Assembly (NCBI GenBank): GCA_012512795.1
Contig: JAAZDL010000169.1
Span: 1-6,152 of the forward strand
DNA from: Mycoplasmatota bacterium
GTDB lineage: Bacteria > Bacillota_I > Bacilli_A > RF39 > UBA660
Direction of reading: 5' to 3'
DNA: 6,152 nt
Positions 1-5,734 of this stretch are shown one piece after another. How positions within the stretch are numbered: position 1 is the stretch's first letter; the number at the start of each line of letters is the position of its first letter. Made by a program: the position numbers and the translations under genes. The notes under the pieces are model-generated. The model saw only the letters and a program-made list of their open reading frames with translations, was not told the DNA's origin and made no database searches.

Positions 1-716
1 ATTGGGCATATATGTGGAGAATACAAAAAGCAACAGAACCAGTTTCAGTGCCGTATTCATTAGGAGAGTTAGAACCAAGAACTTTAATCACTGGTGATAT
101 GGTATCTACTAAAAAAGTACCTGGTCGTACTGTTACAGCAAATGTTATAACTAATACAAGTATGATTATAGGAAAATATGTAAGTAATGATGCAGTAATA
201 CCACAAGGTAGTTTGTTTTATGCTGATACATTAAAAACTTGGGAGGAAATGCCTAGAAGTTCTTATGCTGATATACCTGAGGGATATACAGTTGTTGCTC
301 TTCCTGTAACTTTAGAGTCTACTTATGGAAATTCAATATTTCCTGGTAACTATATTGATTTATATTACGTAACTAGAGATAACAAAACAACCAAATTAAT
401 ATTAGGTAAATTAATAGAAAGTATAAAAGTTTTAGAAGTAATGGATTCAGAAGGTAATAATGTATTTGAAAAAAGTGTTGAAGTACCTTCGCCTTCATCT
501 TTGATATTTGCTGTTCCAGAAAAAATTCATCTTTTACTTAGAAAAGCATTATATTTAAATGGTAATATTATACCTGTGCCAAGAAATGCAGAGTATTCTA
601 CTAATCCAAAAGAAACTAAAATAAGCAGTTCATTTTTAGAAAATTTGATAAACTCAAAAACTATAAATGTAAGTGAAGAGGATCTAAATGAACTTACTCA
701 AAATGGAGGTGAATAA
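1..716 (+). CDS. cpaB: CpaB/RcpC-like SAF-domain pilus assembly protein, copy 1 (5' end cut by window)
   Basis: Likely Tad pilus CpaB/RcpC homologue, a membrane-anchored protein of the envelope-spanning part of the machine. The ATG at 12 is probably not the start: the frame stays open to the left edge (codons at 3-11 read W-A-Y) and W-A-Y-M-W-R-I-Q matches the end of the membrane helix in the next gene (V-A-Y-N-Y-R-I-K), so the N-terminal anchor lies upstream. Counting from the Met at 12, a SAF-like segment covers about residues 10-72 (PVSVPY, then IIGKYV and IPQGSLFY), followed by a beta-rich CpaB/RcpC region at about 90-192 (TYGNSI-PG, IDLYY, LGKLIESIKVLEV, LIFAVPE, HLLLRK, IPVPRNA). The tail is acidic and polar. 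It ends 2 bp before the start of its paralogue, which it resembles across the whole length (about 40-50% identity by eye). Family assignment rests on motif layout and neighbours; the exact role is inferred. Confidence 0.8.
   Translation, partial: WAYMWRIQKATEPVSVPYSLGELEPRTLITGDMVSTKKVPGRTVTANVITNTSMIIGKYVSNDAVIPQGSLFYADTLKTWEEMPRSSYADIPEGYTVVALPVTLESTYGNSIFPGNYIDLYYVTRDNKTTKLILGKLIESIKVLEVMDSEGNNVFEKSVEVPSPSSLIFAVPEKIHLLLRKALYLNGNIIPVPRNAEYSTNPKETKISSSFLENLINSKTINVSEEDLNELTQNGGE
705..711 (+). promoter_or_regulatory. Ribosome binding site that supports the GTG start at 719
   Basis: GGAGGTG lies 7 nt before a GTG at 719-721, inside the last codons of the upstream gene. An in-frame TGA at 710-712 bounds the reading frame just upstream. 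The next in-frame ATG is at codon 61 and would remove the membrane anchor, so GTG is the convincing start. Placement inside the upstream gene suggests translational coupling of the two CpaB-like genes. Confidence 0.8.
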
Positions 717-718
717 TA

Positions 719-1498
719 GTGAATGCATTTTTTAAAAAACTATTTAAAAATAAAAGCATTGTTACGATTATAGCAGGTGCTATATGTTTAGCAATTCTTT
801 TTGTTGCATATAACTATAGAATTAAACAACTTACTAATCCTGTAAGTGTTCCTTATGCTATTGAAGATATTCCAGCTAGAACATTAATTGAAAAAGAAAT
901 GCTAGGTACAGTTAAAATAGCTTCTGTAATGTTAAATACTAATGTTGTAGTTTCAGATACTAATATAATAGGTAAATATGTTAATTATAATACATTTATA
1001 CCAGCAGGTAGTTTGTTTTATAGTTCTATTCTTGTGAACTGGGAAAGTATGCCTGATGCTGCGTGGTCAAATATATATAAAGAAAATACAATCGTATCTT
1101 TAAATGTTAATACAAAAACAACTTATGGTAACTCTATATATCCTAGTGATAAAATTGACTTATATTATAAATCAGTTGATGAAGATGGGAAAATAGTGTT
1201 AGGTAAACTTATAGAAGGAATTGAAGTTCTTGCTGTTAAAGATAAAAGTGGAAAACATATTTTAAAGAGAAGTTCAGAGCAAAGAGAAGCATCTGCTTTA
1301 ATATTCTCTGTACCTGAAGATATGCATTTACTACTTAGAAAATCTATGTATCTTGATGGTGAGTTAATACCTGTACCAAGAAATGCTGCTTATAATCCAA
1401 CAACTACAATAAGTAGTAAATATTTAAAAGATTTTATTTTATCTCAAACAATAGAAGTACAATTAGATGAAATAGAGGAAACTACTGTTAAAGAATAA
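719..1498 (+). CDS. cpaB: CpaB/RcpC-like SAF-domain pilus assembly protein, copy 2
   Basis: A complete 259-residue protein starting with GTG, with a strong ribosome binding site. It has a short basic N-terminus (K6, K7, K10, K12), one membrane helix at about 14-31, a SAF-like segment at about 41-103 (PVSVPYAIEDIPARTLI, IIGKYV, IPAGSLFY), a CpaB/RcpC-type beta domain at about 120-222 (TYGNSIYPSDKIDLYY, LGKLIEGIEVLAV, LIFSVPE, HLLLRK, IPVPRNA) and an acidic tail. In Tad systems CpaB/RcpC sits at the membrane with its bulk outside the cytoplasm and contributes to the envelope part of the apparatus. The N-in, C-out topology here follows from the basic N-terminus and single helix. It directly follows a full-length paralogue and precedes the ATPase gene by 23 bp, so it belongs to the same transcript. 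Two CpaB-like proteins may form a mixed assembly; that is inference. Confidence 0.83.
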   Translation: MNAFFKKLFKNKSIVTIIAGAICLAILFVAYNYRIKQLTNPVSVPYAIEDIPARTLIEKEMLGTVKIASVMLNTNVVVSDTNIIGKYVNYNTFIPAGSLFYSSILVNWESMPDAAWSNIYKENTIVSLNVNTKTTYGNSIYPSDKIDLYYKSVDEDGKIVLGKLIEGIEVLAVKDKSGKHILKRSSEQREASALIFSVPEDMHLLLRKSMYLDGELIPVPRNAAYNPTTTISSKYLKDFILSQTIEVQLDEIEETTVKE

Positions 1499-1505
1499 AT
1501 AATAT

Positions 1506-1513
1506 AGGAAGGG
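1506..1513 (+). promoter_or_regulatory. Ribosome binding site for the CpaF-like ATPase
   Basis: AGGAAGGG is followed by 8 nt and then the ATG at 1522. It fits the start that gives the short N-terminus of this ATPase: the 23-bp gap leaves no room for a longer protein unless it overlapped the upstream gene. Confidence 0.7.
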
Positions 1514-1521
1514 AATAAAAA

Positions 1522-2652
1522 ATGGGTGATGTTGTTTTTTCACAAATAGATTTCGGATTATTACAGCCACTCCTTGAGAATGATGATATTACAGATATTT
1601 CATACTCTAATGGTGGTCAACTTTGGGTGAAAACACTTACTCAAGGAGTTCATCCAGAACATTTGGAAGGTCTTAATAATGATGTAATGGAAAAACTTGC
1701 TTTTCAGTGTTCGAATGTTATGGGTAAAACTTTTAATATGGCCCATCCACTGCTTGATGCTGAAAGTGCAGAGTTGCGTTTAAACTTTGTGCATGATTCT
1801 ATTGCTACTAATGGCATAGCTGTTTTAATAAGAAAAACACCTGCTAAAATAAGACTTAATAAAGATAAATTAATAAAAGAAGATTATGTACCTGTTGATA
1901 TTCATGATTTTCTTATGACTTGTGTAAATGGTCACTGTAATATACTTGTAAGTGGAGAAACTGGTTCAGGTAAAACAGAGCTTGTTAAATATTTAGCAAG
2001 TCATATTAAAGAAGATGAAAAAGTTATAACAATTGAGGATACTTTGGAACTTCACTTAGATAAAATATATCCAAATAGAGATATTATTGCTATGAAAACT
2101 AATAATATCGCTTCATATTCAGATGTTTTGGTTGCTTGTATGCGTCAAAACCCTAGATGGATATTACTATCAGAGGTGCGTTCTGCTGAGGCAGTTCTTG
2201 CTGTTAGAAACTCTATTTCTTCAGGACATAATATTTTATCAACAATTCACTCTGATAAAGCTAGTAGTATTCCTATGCGTCTTTACTCTTTGTTAGAGTC
2301 AGCTCAAGATATTGATCAGTTTGTTAAGGGTATGCATAGATATATACAATTAGGTGTGCATGTTAAAGGTTTTTTCTCTAAAAAATATAATAGATTTCAA
2401 AGAGAAATTACACAAGTTGTAGAATTTTATGTTGATGATGAAGCTAATGCTGCTAAGTTAAATATATTATATTCAAGAGATTTGTTTGGAAATGTTGTAT
2501 TAAATAATCCAACAGGACACTTAATAGATTATCTTGCATCTCAAGGAGTTATGATGAGAGAAGATCCTTTTATTTCAAAAGAAAATGAGATGAAAGAAAC
2601 CTCTACTCATCAAGAAGTTATTGAAAATCAACTAGAGATAGTTGAAATATAA
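1522..2652 (+). CDS. cpaF: CpaF/TadA-like secretion ATPase
   Basis: A 376-residue member of the VirB11/PilT/CpaF AAA-like secretion ATPases, expected to work as a cytoplasmic hexamer that powers pilus subunit assembly on the TadB/TadC platform. The N-terminal domain begins at once with the CpaF-type pattern LLQPLLENDDITDISYSNGG (13-32) and runs to about 105 (ELRLNFV and GIAVLIRK). The C-terminal ATPase domain has Walker A GETGSGKT (145-152, K151), Asp box ITIEDTLEL (169-177, E172/D173), Walker B-like WILLSEVRS (213-221, E218) and His box GHNILSTIHSDKA (235-247, H236 and H243). All the main nucleotide-handling elements are present, so it should be active. Many CpaF proteins carry an extra N-terminal helical region that is absent here, and Walker B has Ser on both sides of E-V-R where Gly is usual. 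The last 30 or so residues are a Glu-rich tail. CpaF rather than a competence ATPase is supported by the flanking CpaB, TadB and TadC genes. Confidence 0.93.
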   Translation: MGDVVFSQIDFGLLQPLLENDDITDISYSNGGQLWVKTLTQGVHPEHLEGLNNDVMEKLAFQCSNVMGKTFNMAHPLLDAESAELRLNFVHDSIATNGIAVLIRKTPAKIRLNKDKLIKEDYVPVDIHDFLMTCVNGHCNILVSGETGSGKTELVKYLASHIKEDEKVITIEDTLELHLDKIYPNRDIIAMKTNNIASYSDVLVACMRQNPRWILLSEVRSAEAVLAVRNSISSGHNILSTIHSDKASSIPMRLYSLLESAQDIDQFVKGMHRYIQLGVHVKGFFSKKYNRFQREITQVVEFYVDDEANAAKLNILYSRDLFGNVVLNNPTGHLIDYLASQGVMMREDPFISKENEMKETSTHQEVIENQLEIVEI

Positions 2653-2667
2653 GAAGGTGGTGTTTGT

Positions 2668-3567
2668 ATGTATATTGAAATAATTGTCATTGCTGTAATA
2701 TTAATATTTATATATATATATAGAAAAAATACAGGTGATAATTCATACAAATTTATTATTAAAACTATTGGAACTACATATGAAAGGTATGCGCCTTATT
2801 CTTTTAAAATAGTTCGTGAAAAAGCAAAAGAACTAGGTCAAGAATACACATCAAAACAATATATTGCTCAAGTTACAATATTTGGTGCTGCAGCTGCTTT
2901 CGTATCATATATGTATTTCTATAGTATTATATGGAGTATATTTTATGCAGTAGGAGCAATCTTGATAATACCTTATCTTGCTTTTATGAGATGTAAAAAA
3001 GCTTATAGTGAGTTTTTATTTGAACAAATACAAATATATACTACAAACGTTATAATGGAATTTAATACTACTCAATCTTTTGTTAAAGCACTTGAAGGAG
3101 TTAGAGATTCGGGAGTTTTAGAACAACCTATTTTAGGTGATGTTAATGAAATGATTCAAATGTCATATGAAAATGGTACTATAGATGAAGCTATAAGATT
3201 TATGAATGAGAAGTATGATTATTATGTTGTAAAAAATATGCATCAGTTGTTTATTCAAATTACAAAAGAAGGATCTAAAGATTCAGGTGAGGCTTTAGAA
3301 GGAATGCTTCAAGATATAGATATGCTTGTTGAAAGTGTTTATAGAGATAGAATAGATAGAACTACTTTCTATAAACAATTTACTACATTTGGTTTATCTC
3401 TTTATTTATTAGTTTTACTTGTTCAAATATTATTAGGAGAAGCAAGTTATACAGCTCTTCTTGAACAATGGATGGTTCAGTTATTACTTCATGGTGTAAT
3501 ACTGATCAACACATATTTCTTACTCTCTGGAATAAAATATTACCATGAGGATGTAGGTGCTGAATAA
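2668..3567 (+). CDS. tadB: TadB-like inner-membrane platform protein (type II secretion F domain)
   Basis: A 299-residue integral membrane protein with TadB/GspF-like layout: one N-terminal helix (about 2-18), a basic cytoplasmic stretch, two closely spaced helices (about 67-84 and 87-106), a cytoplasmic helical T2SSF domain (about 115-230), then two C-terminal helices (about 238-258 and 268-289). The T2SSF region has typical TadB features: QIQIYTTNVIMEF, then FVKALEGV, ENGTIDEAIRFM, and GSKDSGEALEGML followed by a charged VYRDRIDR segment before the membrane. Its likely role is to couple the CpaF ATPase to subunit insertion. It starts 15 bp after the ATPase stop behind an AAGGTGG ribosome binding site, and its stop overlaps the next start by one base, as expected for two subunits made in step. 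The B versus C assignment rests on gene order and on five helices against the next gene's four. Confidence 0.85.
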   Translation: MYIEIIVIAVILIFIYIYRKNTGDNSYKFIIKTIGTTYERYAPYSFKIVREKAKELGQEYTSKQYIAQVTIFGAAAAFVSYMYFYSIIWSIFYAVGAILIIPYLAFMRCKKAYSEFLFEQIQIYTTNVIMEFNTTQSFVKALEGVRDSGVLEQPILGDVNEMIQMSYENGTIDEAIRFMNEKYDYYVVKNMHQLFIQITKEGSKDSGEALEGMLQDIDMLVESVYRDRIDRTTFYKQFTTFGLSLYLLVLLVQILLGEASYTALLEQWMVQLLLHGVILINTYFLLSGIKYYHEDVGAE

Positions 3568-3569
3568 TG
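3565..3569 (+). other. One-base stop/start overlap (TAATG) joining TadB-like and TadC-like genes
   Basis: The TAA stop (3565-3567) shares its final A with the next gene's ATG (3567-3569). AGGTG at 3555-3559, 7 nt before the ATG, can act as the ribosome binding site from within the upstream gene. This arrangement favours translational coupling and near-equal production of the two platform proteins. Confidence 0.85.
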
Positions 3570-4364
3570 GAAATAGTAATAATAGGTATTATATTGCTAC
3601 TTTTGTTTAATTATTTAGGTACAATAAACTTTAATACATTTGTACAAGATAATAAAGTTTTATTTTCTAAATTAAAAGAAAGTGATTATGATTTTCTTTT
3701 AACTGCTAAGTACGGTGATAAAGTAGACTTTGATGCAAAATATCAAGCAAGAGTAAAAAGTGGAATAATAGTATTTTTAATAGGTATACTAGTTATTATA
3801 ACAACAACAGGAAGTTTGAACTTTGCTATTAAAATTGTTTTAGTATTAGCTGTTACTTATTTAGTATTTAAAAACGATTATAATAGCGTAAAGAATTATT
3901 ATAAATACCATTTGCATGATATTAACTTAAAGCTACCATATTATTTAAAAAGTTTAGAGATTTTAATACAGCACTATACTGTGCCAGTTGCTATTGTTAG
4001 GAGTTTAGATCAATCTCCGGAAATGTTTAAAGCAGGACTAAGAGATTTAATCGCATCGATTGATGCAGGTGATTCTACTATTGAACCTTATATGGCATTT
4101 GCTCGTAGATACCCAGTTAGAGATTCCATGCGTATGATGAGACTTCTTTACAGATTAGGTTTAGGTAGTCAAGAAAGAAAACAAGATCAGTTAATTGTTT
4201 TTTCAAGAACAGTATCTAATTTACAAGCAAAATCTAGAGAAACAAAATATAAAGAACGTTTAGAAAAAATGGAGAAGAAAACGATGACTATGCTTACTTC
4301 AACAGGAGCAGGTGTTATGGTTATTTTACTACTTTCTATTTTACAAATGTTTACCGGAATTTAG
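3567..4364 (+). CDS. tadC: TadC-like inner-membrane platform protein
   Basis: A 265-residue membrane protein paired with the TadB-like protein. Helices are seen at about 2-18, 65-81 and 85-101, with a C-terminal helix at about 244-263. Between them is a cytoplasmic T2SSF-like helical domain (about 110-240) with the common opening INLKLPYYLKSLEILIQHY, followed by PVAIVRSLDQSPEMF, the RRYPVRDSMRMMRLLYRLG segment, and a strongly charged stretch (K222 to K239, many Lys, Arg and Glu) just before the last helix. This is the general plan of TadC, which with TadB forms the membrane platform. It is the only gene in the window ending in TAG. The domain is diverged, so TadC is assigned partly from position: ATPase, TadB, TadC is the usual Tad order. 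After it, the first real intergenic gap in the window appears. Confidence 0.78.
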   Translation: MEIVIIGIILLLLFNYLGTINFNTFVQDNKVLFSKLKESDYDFLLTAKYGDKVDFDAKYQARVKSGIIVFLIGILVIITTTGSLNFAIKIVLVLAVTYLVFKNDYNSVKNYYKYHLHDINLKLPYYLKSLEILIQHYTVPVAIVRSLDQSPEMFKAGLRDLIASIDAGDSTIEPYMAFARRYPVRDSMRMMRLLYRLGLGSQERKQDQLIVFSRTVSNLQAKSRETKYKERLEKMEKKTMTMLTSTGAGVMVILLLSILQMFTGI

Positions 4365-4373
4365 TTAATGTGC

Positions 4374-4402
4374 TTGCTAATAAAAAAAAAGTATTATATA
4401 AT
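4374..4402 (+). promoter_or_regulatory. Candidate sigma-A-type promoter for the pilin-like genes
   Basis: TTGCTA (4374-4379) and a perfect TATAAT (4397-4402) are separated by exactly 17 nt, in the only non-coding gap larger than 25 bp. Transcription would be expected to start near 4409, just ahead of the ribosome binding site, leaving a leader of about 20 nt. The site would let the small structural proteins be made in excess of the machine proteins upstream. AT-rich DNA yields many chance -10 boxes, but the joint match in hexamers, spacing and location makes this one credible. Confidence 0.65.
4382..4390 (+). repeat. A9 homopolymer inside the promoter spacer
   Basis: Nine consecutive A bases lie between the -35 and -10 elements of the candidate promoter. 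As read, the spacer is the optimal 17 nt; gain or loss of one A would change it to 18 or 16. The run could also act as a bent A-tract. A runs of this length occur by chance in such AT-rich DNA. Confidence 0.85.
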
Positions 4403-4414
4403 TAATATGTAAAG

Positions 4415-4422
4415 TAAGGAGG
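4415..4422 (+). promoter_or_regulatory. Strong ribosome binding site for the 85-residue pilin-like protein
   Basis: TAAGGAGG, a full match to the anti-Shine-Dalgarno core, sits 8 nt before the ATG at 4431. It is among the strongest sites in the window, in keeping with high expression of this protein. Confidence 0.85.
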
Positions 4423-4430
4423 AAATATTT

Positions 4431-4688
4431 ATGAAAGAAGCAACAGGTGAATTAAATATGACAGTTGTTACTCTTATAGCAATAGCTGCAATTGGAGCGT
4501 TGTTCTATTTCTTTGTTTGGCCAATGATTCAAGAAATGATAGCAAATCAAACATGTAAAACTTATGGAACAGACTATAGAGCAGTAAAAGTAGATGAAAA
4601 TACATCTACTGGAACTCAAGCAACTGCTAAAGTTTGGCAATGTTGTAGAGGAACAACTACAACTGATTGTATTTCTATTTCTGACTAA
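4431..4688 (+). CDS. Small pilin-like membrane protein, candidate major pilin
   Basis: An 85-residue protein not recognised as a named family. It begins M-K-E-A-T-G, then has a single hydrophobic helix (about 11-30, including TLIAIAAIGALFYFF) ending at W30-P31, and a polar Thr-rich tail with four cysteines (C42, C71, C72, C80). The size, the N-terminal helix with an IA-AIGAL core like that of Flp pilins, and the position after TadC behind its own promoter and a strong ribosome binding site all suggest the major fibre subunit. It differs from Flp pilins, which have a longer basic leader, a cleavage-site Gly and a Glu-Tyr pair at mature positions 5-6: if cleaved after G6 the first residue is E7 and position 5 is T11. 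It may therefore be processed atypically or not at all. The opening residues match the two following proteins, which ties the three together. A non-pilin membrane peptide cannot be excluded. Confidence 0.65.
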   Translation: MKEATGELNMTVVTLIAIAAIGALFYFFVWPMIQEMIANQTCKTYGTDYRAVKVDENTSTGTQATAKVWQCCRGTTTTDCISISD

Positions 4689-4704
4689 TTAAGGAAGGTG
4701 AACA

Positions 4705-5193
4705 ATGAGAGAGGCTATAGGTGGGCAATGGATATTAGGAATAGTTCTTCTATTTATAGTTCTTTTCTCTGGTTTTTTAGCATACTCAATAAACTATACA
4801 AGAGCATTCAAAGCTAAAGATCACATTATTGAACTAATTGAAAAAAATGAAGGTTTCACTTTTTCTAATAAGCCTAATTTGACTACTAGTGATACTTCAG
4901 TAGAAGCTAAGGCTTATTTTTTATTAGATAGTATGGGATATAATTCTCTAGTAGTTAAATGTGGAAAATACGGATATGAACAGCCTGGTGGCTATTGTGT
5001 GCAAAGAAAAGTTTGTTCAGGTACTAAGACTGGTGCTAGAATATATTATGAAGTAACAACATTTATTAAAATTGATTTTCCAGTTATTAATTATACTTTA
5101 AAACTTCCAATAACAGGAGAAACAAATACTCTTTTTTATGAGTCTGATGTTGCTGCTAAAAAATGGGCAGATAAAACAGTAAATGGTTGTTAA
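4705..5193 (+). CDS. TadE-like pseudopilin candidate, copy 1
   Basis: A 162-residue protein with a single N-terminal membrane helix (about 9-29) preceded by only M-R-E-A-I-G-G-Q, then a basic, amphipathic stretch (R33, K36, K38) leading into a helix (IIELIEKN) and an extracytoplasmic beta-rich domain. Four cysteines (C86, C98, C104, C162) could form two disulfides. Near the end it has a strand-like FIKIDFPVINYTLKLPITGET motif. This plan (short N-terminus, helix, helical linker, beta domain with a late P-I-x-G-E-T turn) resembles TadE/TadF-type minor pilins, and the locus supports that, but no diagnostic motif proves it. It starts 16 bp after the pilin-like gene behind AAGGAAGGTG and is followed 17 bp later by a clear paralogue. 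Likely role: minor subunit or initiation or tip complex of the fibre. Confidence 0.7.
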   Translation: MREAIGGQWILGIVLLFIVLFSGFLAYSINYTRAFKAKDHIIELIEKNEGFTFSNKPNLTTSDTSVEAKAYFLLDSMGYNSLVVKCGKYGYEQPGGYCVQRKVCSGTKTGARIYYEVTTFIKIDFPVINYTLKLPITGETNTLFYESDVAAKKWADKTVNGC

Positions 5194-5210
5194 ACTTAGG
5201 AGTGAAGTAA

Positions 5211-5717
5211 ATGAAAGAAGCTATTGGAGGTCAATGGATATTTGGTATTGTTGCACTATTTTTAGCGCTCTTTTCTGGTTTCTTAGCATATTCAATAAGT
5301 TATACTAAAGCATTTAAAGCTAAAAATCAAATAGTTAATTTAATTGAAAAGAATTCAGGTTTTACATTTTCTAAAACCCCTTCATATTTAACTGAAAGTG
5401 ATACTTCAGTAGAAGCTATGTCTTATTTTATTGTTAAAAAAATGGGATACAATATAAAAACTGTAGACTGTGTTTTTGGTGGGAATGATTATGGTACTCC
5501 TCAACAAGGAGGTTATTGCCTTTCAAGAGTATGTGCTAAATTAGGAGAAACACCAAGAATATACTATAAAGTTACTGCTTTTGTTCAAATAACAATACCA
5601 GTTATTGAGTATACTTTTAAAATACCAATATCAGGTGAAACAAAAGCTATGTATTATGAAGTAGATGCCGCTACAAGTGTTTGGGAAGCAGACCCTTCAA
5701 CAGCGTGTTTTAAATAA
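5211..5717 (+). CDS. TadE-like pseudopilin candidate, copy 2
   Basis: A 168-residue paralogue of the preceding protein with the same architecture: M-K-E-A-I-G-G-Q, membrane helix (about 9-29), linker YTKAFKAKNQIVNLIEKN, the DTSVEA block, P-Q-Q-G-G-Y-C, and the late VIEYTFKIPISGET strand motif. The first 57 residues are about 75% identical between the copies (14 differences counted); the remainder is clearly less alike, with small insertions. All four cysteines are conserved (C87, C103, C108, C166), pointing to structural disulfides in an exported domain. The ribosome binding site AGGAGTG lies 6 nt before the ATG. The pair suggests two minor subunits that diverged outside the membrane while keeping a common anchor. 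Function is inferred from context only. Confidence 0.7.
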   Translation: MKEAIGGQWIFGIVALFLALFSGFLAYSISYTKAFKAKNQIVNLIEKNSGFTFSKTPSYLTESDTSVEAMSYFIVKKMGYNIKTVDCVFGGNDYGTPQQGGYCLSRVCAKLGETPRIYYKVTAFVQITIPVIEYTFKIPISGETKAMYYEVDAATSVWEADPSTACFK

Positions 5718-5719
5718 AC

Positions 5720-5726
5720 AAGGAGG
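5720..5726 (+). promoter_or_regulatory. Ribosome binding site for the CpaE/TadZ-like gene
   Basis: AAGGAGG lies 8 nt before the ATG at 5735 and 2 bp after the previous stop, placing this gene in the same transcript as the pilin-like genes. Confidence 0.85.
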
Positions 5727-5734
5727 AATATATA

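Noticed and set aside
12..14. ATG at 12 as the true start of the first gene
   Set aside because: The frame is open upstream to the window edge, the upstream codons match the end of the paralogue's membrane helix, and using this ATG would remove the anchor. No Shine-Dalgarno sequence precedes it.
2700..2722. Alternating TA run near the start of the TadB-like gene
   Set aside because: It encodes an Ile/Tyr-rich membrane helix (I-F-I-Y-I-Y) in AT-rich codons, so composition and coding constraint explain it without a regulatory role.
4365..4430. Possible transcription terminator after the TadC-like gene
   Set aside because: The gap has an A run but no stem-loop with a following T run on the + strand. 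The promoter reading fits better.
4452..4640. A 62-residue open frame on the minus strand
   Set aside because: It lies wholly inside the pilin-like gene, has no sensible ribosome binding site context, and its Ser/Cys/Tyr-rich composition is what the reverse of a Thr/Ala/Ile-rich gene gives. It is an antisense shadow.
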